From positions 682,001 to 746,000 of the forward strand of contig CAVWRA010000006.1 in the NCBI GenBank assembly GCA_963757265.1: a stretch of 64,000 nucleotides of DNA. Reading direction: 5' to 3'. The notes beneath the pieces were generated by a model. The model searched no databases. It worked only from the letters and a program-made list of their open reading frames with translations, and was not told where the DNA came from. A program made the position numbers and the translations under genes. Positions 27,792 to 37,630 of the stretch are shown in pieces. Each line of letters starts with the position of its first letter. The first letter of the stretch is position 1. This DNA is from CAIVVT01 sp963757265. GTDB taxonomy: Bacteria; Acidobacteriota; Terriglobia; Bryobacterales; Bryobacteraceae.

Positions 27792-28769
27792 TTAGAGCTT
27801 GTGCTTGCGGCGGTCGAACTTCCAGGCGCTTTCGACCATTGCGTCCAGCGTCGTGTAGCCCGGTTCCCAGCCTAGGGTCTGCTGCAGTTTGGTCGAGTCG
27901 GCGACGAGCACCGCCGGGTCGCCTTCGCGGCGCGGGCCGACCTTGTACGGTACCGCCCGGCCAGTCACCCGCTCGACGGCGCGGATGACCTCCAGCACGC
28001 TATAGCCTTGACCGGTTCCGGCGTTGAAAGACGCGCTGGCGCCGCCGGCGGTGAGGTGGTCCAGGGCGGCGGCGTGGGCGGAGGCGAGGTCGCTGACGTG
28101 GATGTAGTCGCGGATGCAGGTGCCGTCGGGCGTCCCGTAGTCGTCACCAAAGACCGTCAGCGGTTCGGCGGCGCGGGCGGCGCGCAGCACCAGCGGGATC
28201 AGGTGCGTCTCGGGCACGTGCTCCTCGCCGATGCCGTAGGCTTCCTCGGCGCCGCAGGCGTTGAAATAGCGCAAGGCGACAAAGCGCAATCCGGAACACT
28301 CGTCCATCCAGCGCATGGCCGTCTCCACCATCAGCTTGGTCTGGCCGTAGGGGTTGACCGGGCGGTGCGGCATGTCCTCGGTGATCGGCGTGCGCTCCGG
28401 GTTGCCGTAGACCGCCGCGGTGGAGGAAAAGACGATGCGGCGAACCCCGGCCCGCGCCATGGCGTCCAGCAGGCTGAACGTCGCCCCGCAGTTGTTGCGG
28501 AAGTACATCTCGGGCAGGCGCGTCGATTCGCCGACCGCGATGAAGGCCGCGAAATGAACGACGGCGTCGAACCGGAAGCGCGCCAGAAGGTCGTCCAGTC
28601 CCGGGGTGTCGAGGAGGTTCAGGACATGCAAGCGGCCCTCCGGCACGTTGTGCCGGTAGCCGTGCGAGAGATCGTTGACCACCTGAACGTCGTGCCCCAG
28701 GCGCAGCAGAGAATGCGCCGTGTGCGACCCGATGTAACCGGCGCCGCCGGTGACGAGGATCCGTGCCAT
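27792..28769 (-). CDS. galE: UDP-glucose 4-epimerase
   Basis: 325 residues from ATG 28769 (MARILVTGGAGYIGSH); the frame is open to 28793. Interconverts UDP-glucose and UDP-galactose with bound NAD+ in the cytoplasm. Rossmann motif GGAGYIGSH at 8-16, VVHFAAF, Ser-rich IVFSSTAAVYG near 112-122, and the catalytic YGQTK (Tyr141, Lys145). RYFNACGA and DGTCIRDYIHV are further epimerase blocks. Length is typical. Supplies precursor for surface polysaccharide; no other sugar-nucleotide genes are adjacent. Confidence 0.92.
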   Translation of the reverse strand: MARILVTGGAGYIGSHTAHSLLRLGHDVQVVNDLSHGYRHNVPEGRLHVLNLLDTPGLDDLLARFRFDAVVHFAAFIAVGESTRLPEMYFRNNCGATFSLLDAMARAGVRRIVFSSTAAVYGNPERTPITEDMPHRPVNPYGQTKLMVETAMRWMDECSGLRFVALRYFNACGAEEAYGIGEEHVPETHLIPLVLRAARAAEPLTVFGDDYGTPDGTCIRDYIHVSDLASAHAAALDHLTAGGASASFNAGTGQGYSVLEVIRAVERVTGRAVPYKVGPRREGDPAVLVADSTKLQQTLGWEPGYTTLDAMVESAWKFDRRKHKL

Positions 28770-28960
28770 GGGAATGCCCGAAGGACCGCGCAACAGTCCT
28801 GACTTTCTAAGCTATCAGACCGTCGCCGCTGGAGAATCAGGCGCACTGCGGCATTGCGAGATTTTCGCGGCGGGATCGGGCAAAACACGCGGGAGTTGAC
28901 GTGTCACGCGCCGGCCGCGCGTGGCTTGATGATTGCGGAGCCGAAGACCGGCCGCGGCGG

Positions 28961-29497
28961 CTATTGCTTCAACGCGCGCTCAATCGCGGCCGCGAGATCG
29001 GGTGACTCGGGCGTGACGGCGGGCTCGAAACGGGCGGCGACTTTGCCGTCCTTCCCGATCAGGAACTTGGTGAAATTCCACTTGATGTCGCCGCCCTGGG
29101 TCGAGGTCAGGTACTGGTACAGCGGCGTTATATCGTCGCCCTTCACCGAGACCTTGGCCAGCATCGGGAACGAGACGTTGTACTTGCGCGTGCAGAAGGT
29201 CTTGATCTCCTCGTTGGTGCCCGGCTCCTGCGCGCCGAAGTTGTTGGCCGGGACGCCGACGATGACCAGTCCCTGGTCCATGTACTTTTCGTAGAGCTTC
29301 TCCAGCCCAGCATATTGCGGCGTGTAGCCGCAGCGGCTGGCGACGTTGACGATGAGCACGACTTTGCCCGTAAACTCACTGAGCGGCTTGGGGGCTCCGT
29401 CGATGCTGTTCAAGGTGAATTCGTAGATACTGTCGGCCGCGGCCAAGCTCATGACGAGTGCTCCGGTCAGAATTGTGGCTTTCGCTAGTTTCCCCAT
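28961..29497 (-). CDS. Glutathione peroxidase family protein, exported
   Basis: 178 residues with a signal peptide (MGKLAKATILTGALVMSLAA). Thiol peroxidase fold: NVASRCGYT carries the peroxidatic Cys56, GVPANNFGAQEPG the Gln region, and IKWNFTKFLI the Trp-Asn pair. Bacterial members usually use thioredoxin-like donors rather than glutathione. Export suggests peroxide defence in the envelope. Monocistronic. Confidence 0.9.
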   Translation of the reverse strand: MGKLAKATILTGALVMSLAAADSIYEFTLNSIDGAPKPLSEFTGKVVLIVNVASRCGYTPQYAGLEKLYEKYMDQGLVIVGVPANNFGAQEPGTNEEIKTFCTRKYNVSFPMLAKVSVKGDDITPLYQYLTSTQGGDIKWNFTKFLIGKDGKVAARFEPAVTPESPDLAAAIERALKQ

Positions 29498-29597
29498 AGA
29501 CCGGTATAGATGCCCTGCGGAGGCCGGCGGATGTAACGAAAACAGGGGCCCAGCCCGCCTGAGGCGCCAGGCCGGGGCGGGGCTTTGAAGGACGGGC

Positions 29598-30671
29598 TCA
29601 CTTCCGGGCGGCCAGGCGGATGGCCTTGCCGGTCTTGATGGATTCCTTGGCGGCGTCGAGGATCTCCAGCACCTGGACGTTCATATCGAGGCCGGTCAGG
29701 CTCTGCGGCTCGGTCTTCGACTCGATGGCGTGAATCATGGCCGCAACCGGGCTGGAGGCCTCGGGCGGCAGTGGATTGACGGATACCGCCTGGGCCTCGC
29801 GCTGGCCGCTCTGGCGCCAGGTGACGCCGCCGCTGTCCATATGAATAGCGCCGCCGAGGCCAAACACCTCGAGGTCCTGGAAGCCGTACGGCAAATCCCA
29901 ACTGCCCTCCAGAATGGCCACACCCTGCTTGTAGCTGAGAATGATGTCGGCGTTGTCCTCGACCTTCGGAAACTCGTTCGGGCGCAACTGGTTGGACTGC
30001 GCGTAGACGGTCTCCGGGCGGCCCAGGTACCACAAGGACCACAGCGCGTTGTAGCAGCCAAAGTCCACCAGCGCCCCACCCCCGTTTTTCAGCGGATCGG
30101 TCAGCCAGTTGAAGAAGTACTTGTTCAGCCCGGTGGGGCCGCCCGGTCCGCCATGGCCCACGATGCCGTGCAGCCGCCACACCCGGCCGATCGCACCTCT
30201 GTCGGCGATATTCTTGGCCGCGTAGTTGGCCGGCCACCAGGCCATCTGGTAGTTGGTCAGGACGTAGATGCCGTTCTCGCGCGCCAGCTCGCGCATCGCC
30301 AGCGCTTCCTTGTAGGTCGAGGCCAGGGGCTTCTCGAACAGGACGTGGATCTTGCGCGGCGCGCAGTAGTCGACGATTTCGCGATGGCGGTTGTTCTCGA
30401 CGAAAGCCCAGACGATCTCCGGCTTCTGCTGGTCGATCATCTTCCTCCAGTCGGCAAAGACCAGGTTGGCGGGCACGCCGCGCTTTTCGGCTTCGGCCAC
30501 CAGCTCGGGCTCGGTCTCCGCCACACCGACCAGCCTGATCGGCTGGCCGGGAAGAACCTCTTTGAGATGGCCCCAGACGTGGGAATGCACCAGGCCCACG
30601 ACGGCGATGGTGTGTTCGGCCCCGAATGCGGGCAGAAGCAGGAACAGGAGCAGGCTGGCGATCTGGCGCAT
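29598..30671 (-). CDS. Gfo/Idh/MocA family oxidoreductase, exported
   Basis: 357 residues; leader MRQIASLLLFLLLPAFGAEH. NAD(P)-binding Rossmann start (TIAVVGLVHSHVWGHL), HVLFEKPLASTYKEA with the family EKP motif, and the C-terminal alpha/beta domain (GGGALVDFGCYNALWSLWYL). Members oxidise or isomerise sugars and sugar derivatives. The VHSHVWG variant of the GxGxxG loop and the export signal are typical of acidobacterial and planctomycete secreted members. Substrate unknown. Confidence 0.85.
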   Translation of the reverse strand: MRQIASLLLFLLLPAFGAEHTIAVVGLVHSHVWGHLKEVLPGQPIRLVGVAETEPELVAEAEKRGVPANLVFADWRKMIDQQKPEIVWAFVENNRHREIVDYCAPRKIHVLFEKPLASTYKEALAMRELARENGIYVLTNYQMAWWPANYAAKNIADRGAIGRVWRLHGIVGHGGPGGPTGLNKYFFNWLTDPLKNGGGALVDFGCYNALWSLWYLGRPETVYAQSNQLRPNEFPKVEDNADIILSYKQGVAILEGSWDLPYGFQDLEVFGLGGAIHMDSGGVTWRQSGQREAQAVSVNPLPPEASSPVAAMIHAIESKTEPQSLTGLDMNVQVLEILDAAKESIKTGKAIRLAARK

Positions 30672-30827
30672 GGTCTCGTTTACTGGACCTCCCCAAACAG
30701 CATATGAGATCGGCGCAGAAGTGTTGAATCCACTGGCGTTTTGTTTGCATCACGCGTACAGGACTGGTTTGGTGTAAACTAGCAGGCCATTAGTCGATGT
30801 AAGGCTGCATGACAGGGAGGGGATCCT

Positions 30828-33800
30828 GTGAAGCTGCTGACGTTGGTAGCCGCCGTTCTGGGAACGGTTGGCGTGGGGTGGGCATTGGATGCGGGCCTGG
30901 AGGATCGGGTCCGCAGCCTGGAACTGGCTGGAGAAGCGCACCAGGCCCGTCAACTGCTGGAAGACGCGCTGCACGCATCACCCAACGACGCGGATGTCCT
31001 GGAATGTGCCGCGCACTTCGCGGACGCTCGCCGCGACGCCGAAGCGATTGCCCTGTACAAGCGGCTGGCGGAGCTGCCGGGACTCGGTTTGCCACGGCGG
31101 CAGGCCGCTCTGCGGCGGCTGGTCCAGATGGAGCTGGCCGCCGGCGACCGCACCTCGGCGAGCGCGCATCTGGCCGCTCTCAGGAGCAGCGGCGTGGCGG
31201 CGCCGGAGCTGCCGCAAGCCGCGCAGCCGGTTTTCCCGATGGGCTACGTCGAGGTGCCCGGTCCGTTGCGCAACTTCTCGCGCATGGCGGCGCTCTCGCC
31301 CGACATGCCGGCGGACGAGATGTTGATCTCACTGGCGCGCAATGTGGTCACCAACGGATACCAAGCCATCAGCGGCACGGAGACCCTGGATCAGACCGAG
31401 TACCTGAAGCTCGTTCTGCGGTATCTGTCCCAGGCGCGCGAACTGGATCGGTTTTCGGGCGGCGACAAGGTGATCCGCATCGAAACGTGCGATTCCGAAA
31501 AGACCGGCGAGCTGCTCAAGATCCTGGGCTTCCGCATGCGCGGCGCCTGCGGCGGCGATGTGGTTCTCGAGACCGTGAACGCGTCGCGGGCGTTCCTGGC
31601 GATGGACTCCGGTTTCCCGCTGGCGCAACTCGAGCAGTCGCTGCGCACCAACCGGCCGTTTGAACTCAAGTACCAGGCCACCCGCATCCCGGTCGTCTTC
31701 GGCTCGGAATACTGGCTCTCCGCGAAGGAGAAGCAGGCGGGCGAGTTCATCGATGCATTCCTGAACGACCCGTCGATGTGCCGGCTGTACCTGGGCCTGG
31801 CGAAACTCGATCCCGAAACGGCCGAGGAGGTGCGCAAGTCGATGCCGCTGCAGCGCATCCGCGCCTTCGCGCACGTCTTCGATTTCTTCGGCGGCATGTT
31901 CCGGATCCGCAACGGCGCCGCCGCCGTGCCCGGAGGCGCGCGGGCGGCCGGGGCGTGGGCGGAGTTGGCCGGAGTGGGGCCCGACAAGGGTGCCGCGTTT
32001 ATCGAGAAGATCGTCTCGCGCGACGACGGCTGGCTGGCCAGCTATTTCGATTCGCTAGGCCGGATTTCGGGACCGACGCTGGACTACTTCACGGAGCCGG
32101 AGCGATTGAAGAGGTTCTACGCCGCGATTCGCGGCAAAGTGACGAGCCCCGGCCCGGCCCGCCCCGTGTTCCGGGCCAACACCGAGCTGATGCTGCTGAC
32201 CACGCGGCTCAACGTCGTGAACGGTCAGGTTCTCATCCCGGGCAACCTGGAAGTTTGGAAGGCCTTTTTCGCCCAACATCCAGGCTCCAGAATCGACCCC
32301 CGGCTGGCCAAGGCGGCGCCGGGGTGGAGCGCTCCCGACGACCTCATCGAGGCCCTGTTCGCGCTGACCCGCAAAGCCGTGGAGAACGAGCCGCTGAAGG
32401 TATTCCTGGCGCTCAGCGATTTCGACCGCCGCCGCTCGAAACCGCTGGAGGCCGCCACGGTGGAGCGGCTGATGCGCGATTACAAGGTTTTCGGCGCCCA
32501 GCTGACTCTGCTCAACGAGGCGCCGGAGTTGCGCGATGCCGCCATCCTGCAATACGTCGAACGCGGCGCGCGCGATCGATTCGATCAAGGACGGCGCTGG
32601 GCACGCCGACGCGGCGGGCATTTTCCAGGCGCTGGCCAGCTTGTGGCAGATTTTGTACCGGAATCACGAACTGCCGCCGGGCCAGGCGGAGAGCGCTCTG
32701 AATGCGGTCACCGGGCCGTTTCAGAAGACGAATGGCAGCAGCCGCGAGATCTTCGACGCCGGACGCGCGGGTTTCACGGGGTTGCTGGCCGGTTGCGGGA
32801 TCGACCCGAAGGCCAATCCGCAGGAAGAGACGCTGGGCCTGCTGGCCGGCTCGCTCTCGCCATCCGACCCCGACACGCAGGCCCAGTTGGTAGGCGAGTT
32901 GAACCGGGTTCTCGAGGCTCAGAAGCTGGTCAGCCTGAAGGCGCTGTTCGATTTCGCCGACCAGCTCGCGGGTTCGGCCCAGAGCGGCAAGCCCGAAATG
33001 GCGGTGCTCAATCGCCTCGCGGCCCCGTTGTCCGAGCTCAATCTCCCCAAGCCGAGTTTGCCCTCGACCGAGCGTGTCAGCTTTGCTGCTGGCTCCGCGG
33101 TGGAACGCCATCTGGAAGCCGAGCGGAAACTGAATCTGCGGGCGCAGATCGAAAAGGCGCAAGGCCAGCCGGAAAAGCTGCGCGACCTGCGCGGCTTGCT
33201 GACTCCGCTGCTCCGCGACACGCTCAGCGGGTTCGTCTACGCCTATTACGCTCCACCGGGGGCGCAGGTGTTGTACACCAATCCGATGTTCGTGCGCAGT
33301 CACGATTTCAATGGGATTCAGGAGACGAACCAGACCTGGGGGCAGACCGATGTGGTCGGATCAGGCTGGCCTAGCAACGTCGGCGGGCGGCTCATCGGGT
33401 CACTGGCCGGGCTGCCGTATGCGCTGGCCGACGCCGAGCAGAATTTCCTGATTCCCACCCGCGAGCAGGCGTTGATCTGGGGCGACCTGGTGCCCCAGTT
33501 GCTGGTAGGCGCGAAGGCCGAGCGGTTCTGGAACGTTACGCCATCCCAGCTGCGCTGGGTGGCTCTGCACATGCGGTTGGGCGAGGCGGTCGCGGCGGAA
33601 TCCACGCTCGATCCCCAAGTGCGGAGCAGGTTGCTCGAATGGATCGAACTGCACGCGTCCCCGGCCCGCACGCGGCGCATCGAGGCCGATCTGGCGGGCG
33701 GCGATGTGGCGGACGCGCTGGAACAGATCACGCCGTCGGAGCTGTACTTTGCCGGCCTGCATGCGGCGGCGCAGCGCCTGGACCCGAGCGGGTTTATCGA

Positions 33801-34218
33801 GGCTGAGATTCGCCGTCTGGCCAGCACGGACCCGGCCCACTGCAATGAGTCCGCGATTGCCGCGGCCTTTGGAACGCCGAAGCCGACGCTGGCGCATTCG
33901 CAGGCGCCGCAGCTCCTGAACCTGAGGACGTTTCCGACTCTGATGGGCTACTCGAGCCGCATCCTGGCCGAAAGCTGGGATTCGACCAACCTGTTTTTCG
34001 CGGCGCTGGCGGACGAGCTGATGCTGCCCGCGGCGCAGTTGAATATCGTCATCCCGGATTGGACGCGACGCTCGGTGGAGCAGATTTTCGCGACGCATCT
34101 CGAGGATTGGCCCGCGCTGCTGCGCGCCATGCGGGCCACGGCCGACCAGGCGCGCGCGCAGAACCGCAAATTGATCGCGGCGGAGAACCGCGCCGGAACG
34201 GAGGACAGACCGCAGTGA
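30828..34218 (+). CDS. Very large secreted hypothetical protein, with one frameshift
   Basis: GTG 30828 follows a strong GGGAGGGG site and starts MKLLTLVAAVLGTVGVGWAL, a signal peptide. The first part (to about residue 580) has a TPR-like N terminus (HQARQLLEDALHASPNDADV). At 32561-32575 (CG-rich run) the frame moves by one base: one extra G lets translation pass from VERG into RAIDSIKDGAGHADAAGIFQ, which continues to TGA 34216-34218. Together about 1,130 residues. The C-terminal part (VYAYYAPPGAQVLYTNPMFV, GIQETNQTWGQTDVVGSGWP) is well formed but unrecognised. The stop overlaps the next start as GTGA, so it probably forms an operon with the VWA protein. Confidence 0.65.
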
Positions 34219-35225
34219 GGACTCGAGACCCGTATCTCACCCGCCGGGCCCTGCTGGGCGCAGGCGCGGCCTTGGCCACGGCCCGCGCCGCGCTGCGGGC
34301 GCAGGAGACGCGCCCCACTTTTCGCGTCAAGGTCAACATGGTGGTGCTGAGCTTCACCGTGACCGACTCCAAGGGGCGCTACGTGAACGGCCTGAAAGCA
34401 ACGGATTTCAAGATCCTCGAAGACGGTATCCAACAGAAGGTCGCCACGTTCGCCGAGGGGAGCAAGCCGCCCGTTCAAGTGCTGGAGGGCGGCGCCACGC
34501 GGCCCCTGGGCGGCGCCGAGGCGGACCTCACCAGGGGCGGAATTCCGATCGACATCTTTACCGGGACCAACGTGTTCGTGCTGTTCGACACGAGCAATTA
34601 CATGTATCGCGGCTACGTCTACGCCTCGGACGCGATTGCCGACTTCGTCCGTGGGCTGGACCGCGCCGATTCGGTGGCGATCTATACGTTCTCCCGCAAC
34701 CTCACGCGACTGGCGTCGTTGAACCGGGTGCGGAGTGAGGTCCTGGAAGGGCTGCGCAGCGCCGTCGCAGGCGACGACGCAGCGCTTTACAACGGCCTGC
34801 TGCTGACCTTGCGCGATGCGGCCAAGGTGCCCGGGCGGAAGGTGGTGATCGTCTTCTCCAACGGACCCGACAACGCCAGCATGGTGGCGCCGGACGACGT
34901 GCGCGCCGTGGCCGAGGACGAGGGCATTCCGATCTACGTCATCTCCACCAGCGATGTGAACAAGGACCCGATCTCGACCGGCGTGTTCCGCCGTCTGGCG
35001 GGGCGCACGGGGGGCAAGAGCTTCTTCGCCCGGACGTGGCAGAAACAGGTGGAGGCCTTCGAGGCGATCCGCGAGGACCTGGGCAACAGCTACACCGTGA
35101 CCTACTACCCGGCTCCGAACCCCAACGAGGGGTTCCGGCGGATCAACGTCGAGATCGTCTCCGACATCGGCAAGAAGTACCGCATCAGCGCGCGGCCGGG
35201 CTACCGGCCCAGAAGCGGCATTTGA
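34215..35225 (+). CDS. VWA-domain protein of the acidobacterial VWFA family, degenerate MIDAS
   Basis: 336 residues from GTG 34215, overlapping the previous stop (GTGA). Leader RRALLGAGAALATARAALRA, then the family beta domain (VKVNMVVLSFTVTDSKGRYV, DFKILEDGIQQKV) and the VWA domain (FVLFDTSNYMYRG). The MIDAS reads DTSNY instead of DxSxS, so metal binding may be altered. The C terminus (GNSYTVTYYPAPNPNEGFRR, KYRISARPGY) is the usual ending of the family. Likely acts with the large upstream secreted protein. Confidence 0.8.
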   Translation: MRTRDPYLTRRALLGAGAALATARAALRAQETRPTFRVKVNMVVLSFTVTDSKGRYVNGLKATDFKILEDGIQQKVATFAEGSKPPVQVLEGGATRPLGGAEADLTRGGIPIDIFTGTNVFVLFDTSNYMYRGYVYASDAIADFVRGLDRADSVAIYTFSRNLTRLASLNRVRSEVLEGLRSAVAGDDAALYNGLLLTLRDAAKVPGRKVVIVFSNGPDNASMVAPDDVRAVAEDEGIPIYVISTSDVNKDPISTGVFRRLAGRTGGKSFFARTWQKQVEAFEAIREDLGNSYTVTYYPAPNPNEGFRRINVEIVSDIGKKYRISARPGYRPRSGI

Positions 35226-35607
35226 GGCCGCCGCGCGACGCGCGAAAAACGAAAATACGAAACAAAGCCAATTCCGCGTAACCCTTGCTCCTGCTTGATC
35301 TTACACCCGATGTCAAGAGCGAATAAGGGGCGAAGTTGCAAAAGCGAAGAAAGGGCGATTCATCACTGGTGTAGCAGGAGTGTAGAAAAGTGATGAAAAG
35401 TGATGAATTCGGGCTGGATCAGACAGAGGGTTGGGGGTTGCGGACGAGTTGAACAAGTTGCTGACCCTGGGCCACATGGAAGCGAGGCTCCGGGATGGGC
35501 AGGAACGATATCGGGGGCCACGGGCGGGAAAAATCGGCAGAACTGTAGAAAAGTGATGAATCGGCGGGCGAGAATGTCTGGGCGTTGGCAACGGGACTGG
35601 GGTTTGA
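35226..35607. other. Intergenic region with AGTGATGAA repeats
   Basis: No supported gene. TGTAGAAAAGTGATGAA occurs at 35381-35397 and again at 35544-35560, with a partial third AAGTGATGAATTC at 35398-35410, and the inverted GATTCATCACT at 35357-35367. The motif resembles the AGTGTCGAGAAGTGTCGAA cluster at 27.07 kb. Confidence 0.45.
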
Positions 35608-35611
35608 GTGT

Positions 35612-35731
35612 GAGTCTGTCGGAGATAGATTTTGATGAACCTAGAATCAACGACTTACAGACATTCCGCAAAGAAAAAATCCTCGTATGTTATTGGTTCT
35701 ACGTAGGGGAATTTCTATCTCCGACAGACTC
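35612..35731. mobile_element. 120-bp MITE with perfect 18-bp terminal inverted repeats
   Basis: GAGTCTGTCGGAGATAGA at 35612-35629 is exactly complementary to TCTATCTCCGACAGACTC at 35714-35731. The flanks on both sides are GTGT (35608-35611 and 35732-35735), a likely 4-bp target duplication. The interior is AT-rich and non-coding. No related transposase is visible in the window. Confidence 0.75.
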
Positions 35732-35833
35732 GTGTACCCTCCCCGCGTTTGAGGATTAAGCTCTCCCTCAGCCACGTGTCATCGCGCTTGTGTTCAATCG
35801 CCAGTCCAGGTAGGCTTCATGGCTTGAGGGAGC

Positions 35834-36502
35834 GTGGCGACGACGAGCGCAAGCGGGGTCATCAAGTTTGTAGCGCACAGCCGGACAGTCCTGTCGATTG
35901 CGCTTCAGCATGGTTGGGAGGCCGGTGCCCGTTACACGAACTTGAGGGACGTTCGGCACCTTACAAGGCTCGGCTTTCTTGACATCGACTGGCGGGACTA
36001 TTCGTTTGCCCGCCACCTTGAAGCGGCCCGCAATTTCAAGCCTCTGATGACTGTGGCTCGCGATGTGACGGATCGTGATCAACTGGACACGATCCTGGAA
36101 GAGGCAACGCTGCTGTCCAGGCACAGCCAATTCGTTATCGTTGTGCCCAAGGATCCAAGGCTACAGAAGGCAATACGCAGGTTCATTCCTCCCGAGTTCG
36201 TCCTCGGTTACAGTGTTCCGACTCGGTATGGTGCGACTCCCATTGCGCCCCGGGCGTTCCATGGTAGAGTTCATCTGCTGGGCGGGCGGCCCGACGTTCA
36301 AAGACGCCTGGCGGAGGCGATGAACGTCATCAGCGTCGACTGCAACCGTTTCACTCTCGACGCAGCGTTTGGCGATTATTTTGATGGCGAAGCGTTTCGG
36401 CCGCATCCCGAAGGAGGGTATCGGCGATGCCTGGAGGATTCGGTTCTGAACATCAACCGCCTCTGGGAGACATACAATGGCAGCAAAGGAGCCCCCGTGT
36501 GA
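35834..36502 (+). CDS. Hypothetical soluble protein, possibly DUF6610-like
   Basis: 222 residues from GTG 35834, with GAGGGAG just upstream. Begins MATTSASGVIKFVAHSRTVL. Sequence blocks ARYTNLRDVRHLTRLGFLDI, HLEAARNFKPLMTVARDVTD and IVVPKDPRL look like an alpha/beta protein; FRPHPEGGYRRCLEDSVLNI ends it. The first block reminds me of DUF6610, known from phage and scattered bacterial genomes, but this is unverified. Lower GC than its neighbours. The TGA overlaps the next GTG (GTGA), and a third gene overlaps in turn, so the three form one operon. Function unknown. Confidence 0.55.
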   Translation: MATTSASGVIKFVAHSRTVLSIALQHGWEAGARYTNLRDVRHLTRLGFLDIDWRDYSFARHLEAARNFKPLMTVARDVTDRDQLDTILEEATLLSRHSQFVIVVPKDPRLQKAIRRFIPPEFVLGYSVPTRYGATPIAPRAFHGRVHLLGGRPDVQRRLAEAMNVISVDCNRFTLDAAFGDYFDGEAFRPHPEGGYRRCLEDSVLNINRLWETYNGSKGAPV

Positions 36503-36873
36503 GCGGTCAAGAAGATCCATCCGTCGGCAGCGAGGTCGCAGCACCCAAGAGAGATGAGTTCCTGCTGCACATGTATGATCAGATGTTCAATGACATCAAC
36601 ACGCACATCCTGGTCGTGTGGCAGTCGGTCGGCGTCCTGGTCGGCGCATTCGCGATATTTGCGCTGACGGAAAAGCAGATCATCACGTTGGATATTGCCG
36701 CCGCCCTGATCGTGCTACTCGCTGCTTGGCTTATCGGACATATTTATGACGCTTCGTATTGGTACAATCGCAATCTCGTAATCATCGCAAATATCGAACG
36801 TCAGTTCCTCGCCGCGGCGGATTTGAAAGAAGTGCACTATTACTTTGGCAAGCACCGCAAGAGGGGAGTATGA
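36499..36873 (+). CDS. Small membrane protein (two helices), operon gene 2
   Basis: 124 residues from GTG 36499. A soluble N terminus (DEFLLHMYDQMFNDINTHIL) is followed by two membrane segments (WQSVGVLVGAFAIFAL and LDIAAALIVLLAAWLIGHIY) and a conserved-looking cytoplasmic tail (YDASYWYNRNLVIIANIERQ, VHYYFGKHRK). The layout resembles small two-helix effector membrane proteins, but no named family was recognised. The end overlaps the next gene as ATGA. Confidence 0.5.
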   Translation: MSGQEDPSVGSEVAAPKRDEFLLHMYDQMFNDINTHILVVWQSVGVLVGAFAIFALTEKQIITLDIAAALIVLLAAWLIGHIYDASYWYNRNLVIIANIERQFLAAADLKEVHYYFGKHRKRGV

Positions 36874-37157
36874 TAATCCACCTCCGAATTCAGTATGGGC
36901 TCGCCCTTGGGATTGGGTTCATCGTTATTCTGTTCCATTTTTTCAATCGTATTTACAGAGGGCTTGACGCCCCTTGGAGCTCCTTCGAACCCCTGCGAAC
37001 ACTCCCGTACGCCGTCCTAGTCTTGGCATTTGCTGCGATTGTGCGCCTTAAGTCGCACCGGGAGAGAGCTTACCTGGAATTTCTGCAAAACTCTCCTGGC
37101 AGGGACATCGACGTTGGTGGAATCAGCTTTGGTGTGGGCCACCCCACGGATCAGTGA
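36870..37157 (+). CDS. Small membrane protein, operon gene 3
   Basis: 95 residues from ATG 36870 (overlap ATGA with the previous stop, preceded by GAGGGGAG). Two hydrophobic segments (YGLALGIGFIVILFHFF and LPYAVLVLAFAAIVRL). The junction with gene 2 (HRKRGV, then MIIHLRIQYG) reads as if the two could be halves of one four-helix protein; a one-base change would fuse them. Confidence 0.5.
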   Translation: MIIHLRIQYGLALGIGFIVILFHFFNRIYRGLDAPWSSFEPLRTLPYAVLVLAFAAIVRLKSHRERAYLEFLQNSPGRDIDVGGISFGVGHPTDQ

Positions 37158-37332
37158 GAACCTGACAGTATCCTCAGCCCCCGCTCTGCCTCGCCTGCTG
37201 CGCCCGTTCCGGCACCTCCGCCTAGCTGCCGGCAGCGGCGGCAATCCGGATCCACGTAACGGGTCCGTGGCGCTGGCGAGAAAGGGCACTTCACGAACGA
37301 ACGAAAGCGTTAAACTGGGTGAACAAACCGCC

Positions 37333-37551
37333 ATGAGCGAACAAAGCGAAGACCGCAGTTTTTCTTGGGTAACCTCCAAAGAATCGGTTGCCATTCCAAG
37401 GGTCGATGCCATTGCCGTTTACACTAATCCAGAGAATGACGTCGTGATCCGGCAACAGGATTCCATGGACTATGATGACGCGGTGATCGTGATTCCGCGT
37501 GACAGGGTGAACGATCTAATCGCGGTTCTGAAACGGGAACTGGAAGGTTGA
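37333..37551 (+). CDS. Small hypothetical protein
   Basis: 72 residues from ATG 37333 (MSEQSEDRSFSWVTSKESVA). Acidic, no membrane segment; the end VIVIPRDRVNDLIAVLKREL looks like a compact alpha/beta domain. Translation upstream of this ATG is Arg/Pro-rich and not credible. 175 bases after the membrane-protein operon, same strand, similar lower GC. Function unknown. Confidence 0.5.
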   Translation: MSEQSEDRSFSWVTSKESVAIPRVDAIAVYTNPENDVVIRQQDSMDYDDAVIVIPRDRVNDLIAVLKRELEG

Positions 37552-37630
37552 TCTTCCGTTTAGGCGAGCTGCCGCAGAGGCTCGAACGCGCGCATTTTGC
37601 CGCCGCGGATCGAGCTGGATGAGCCGCGGC

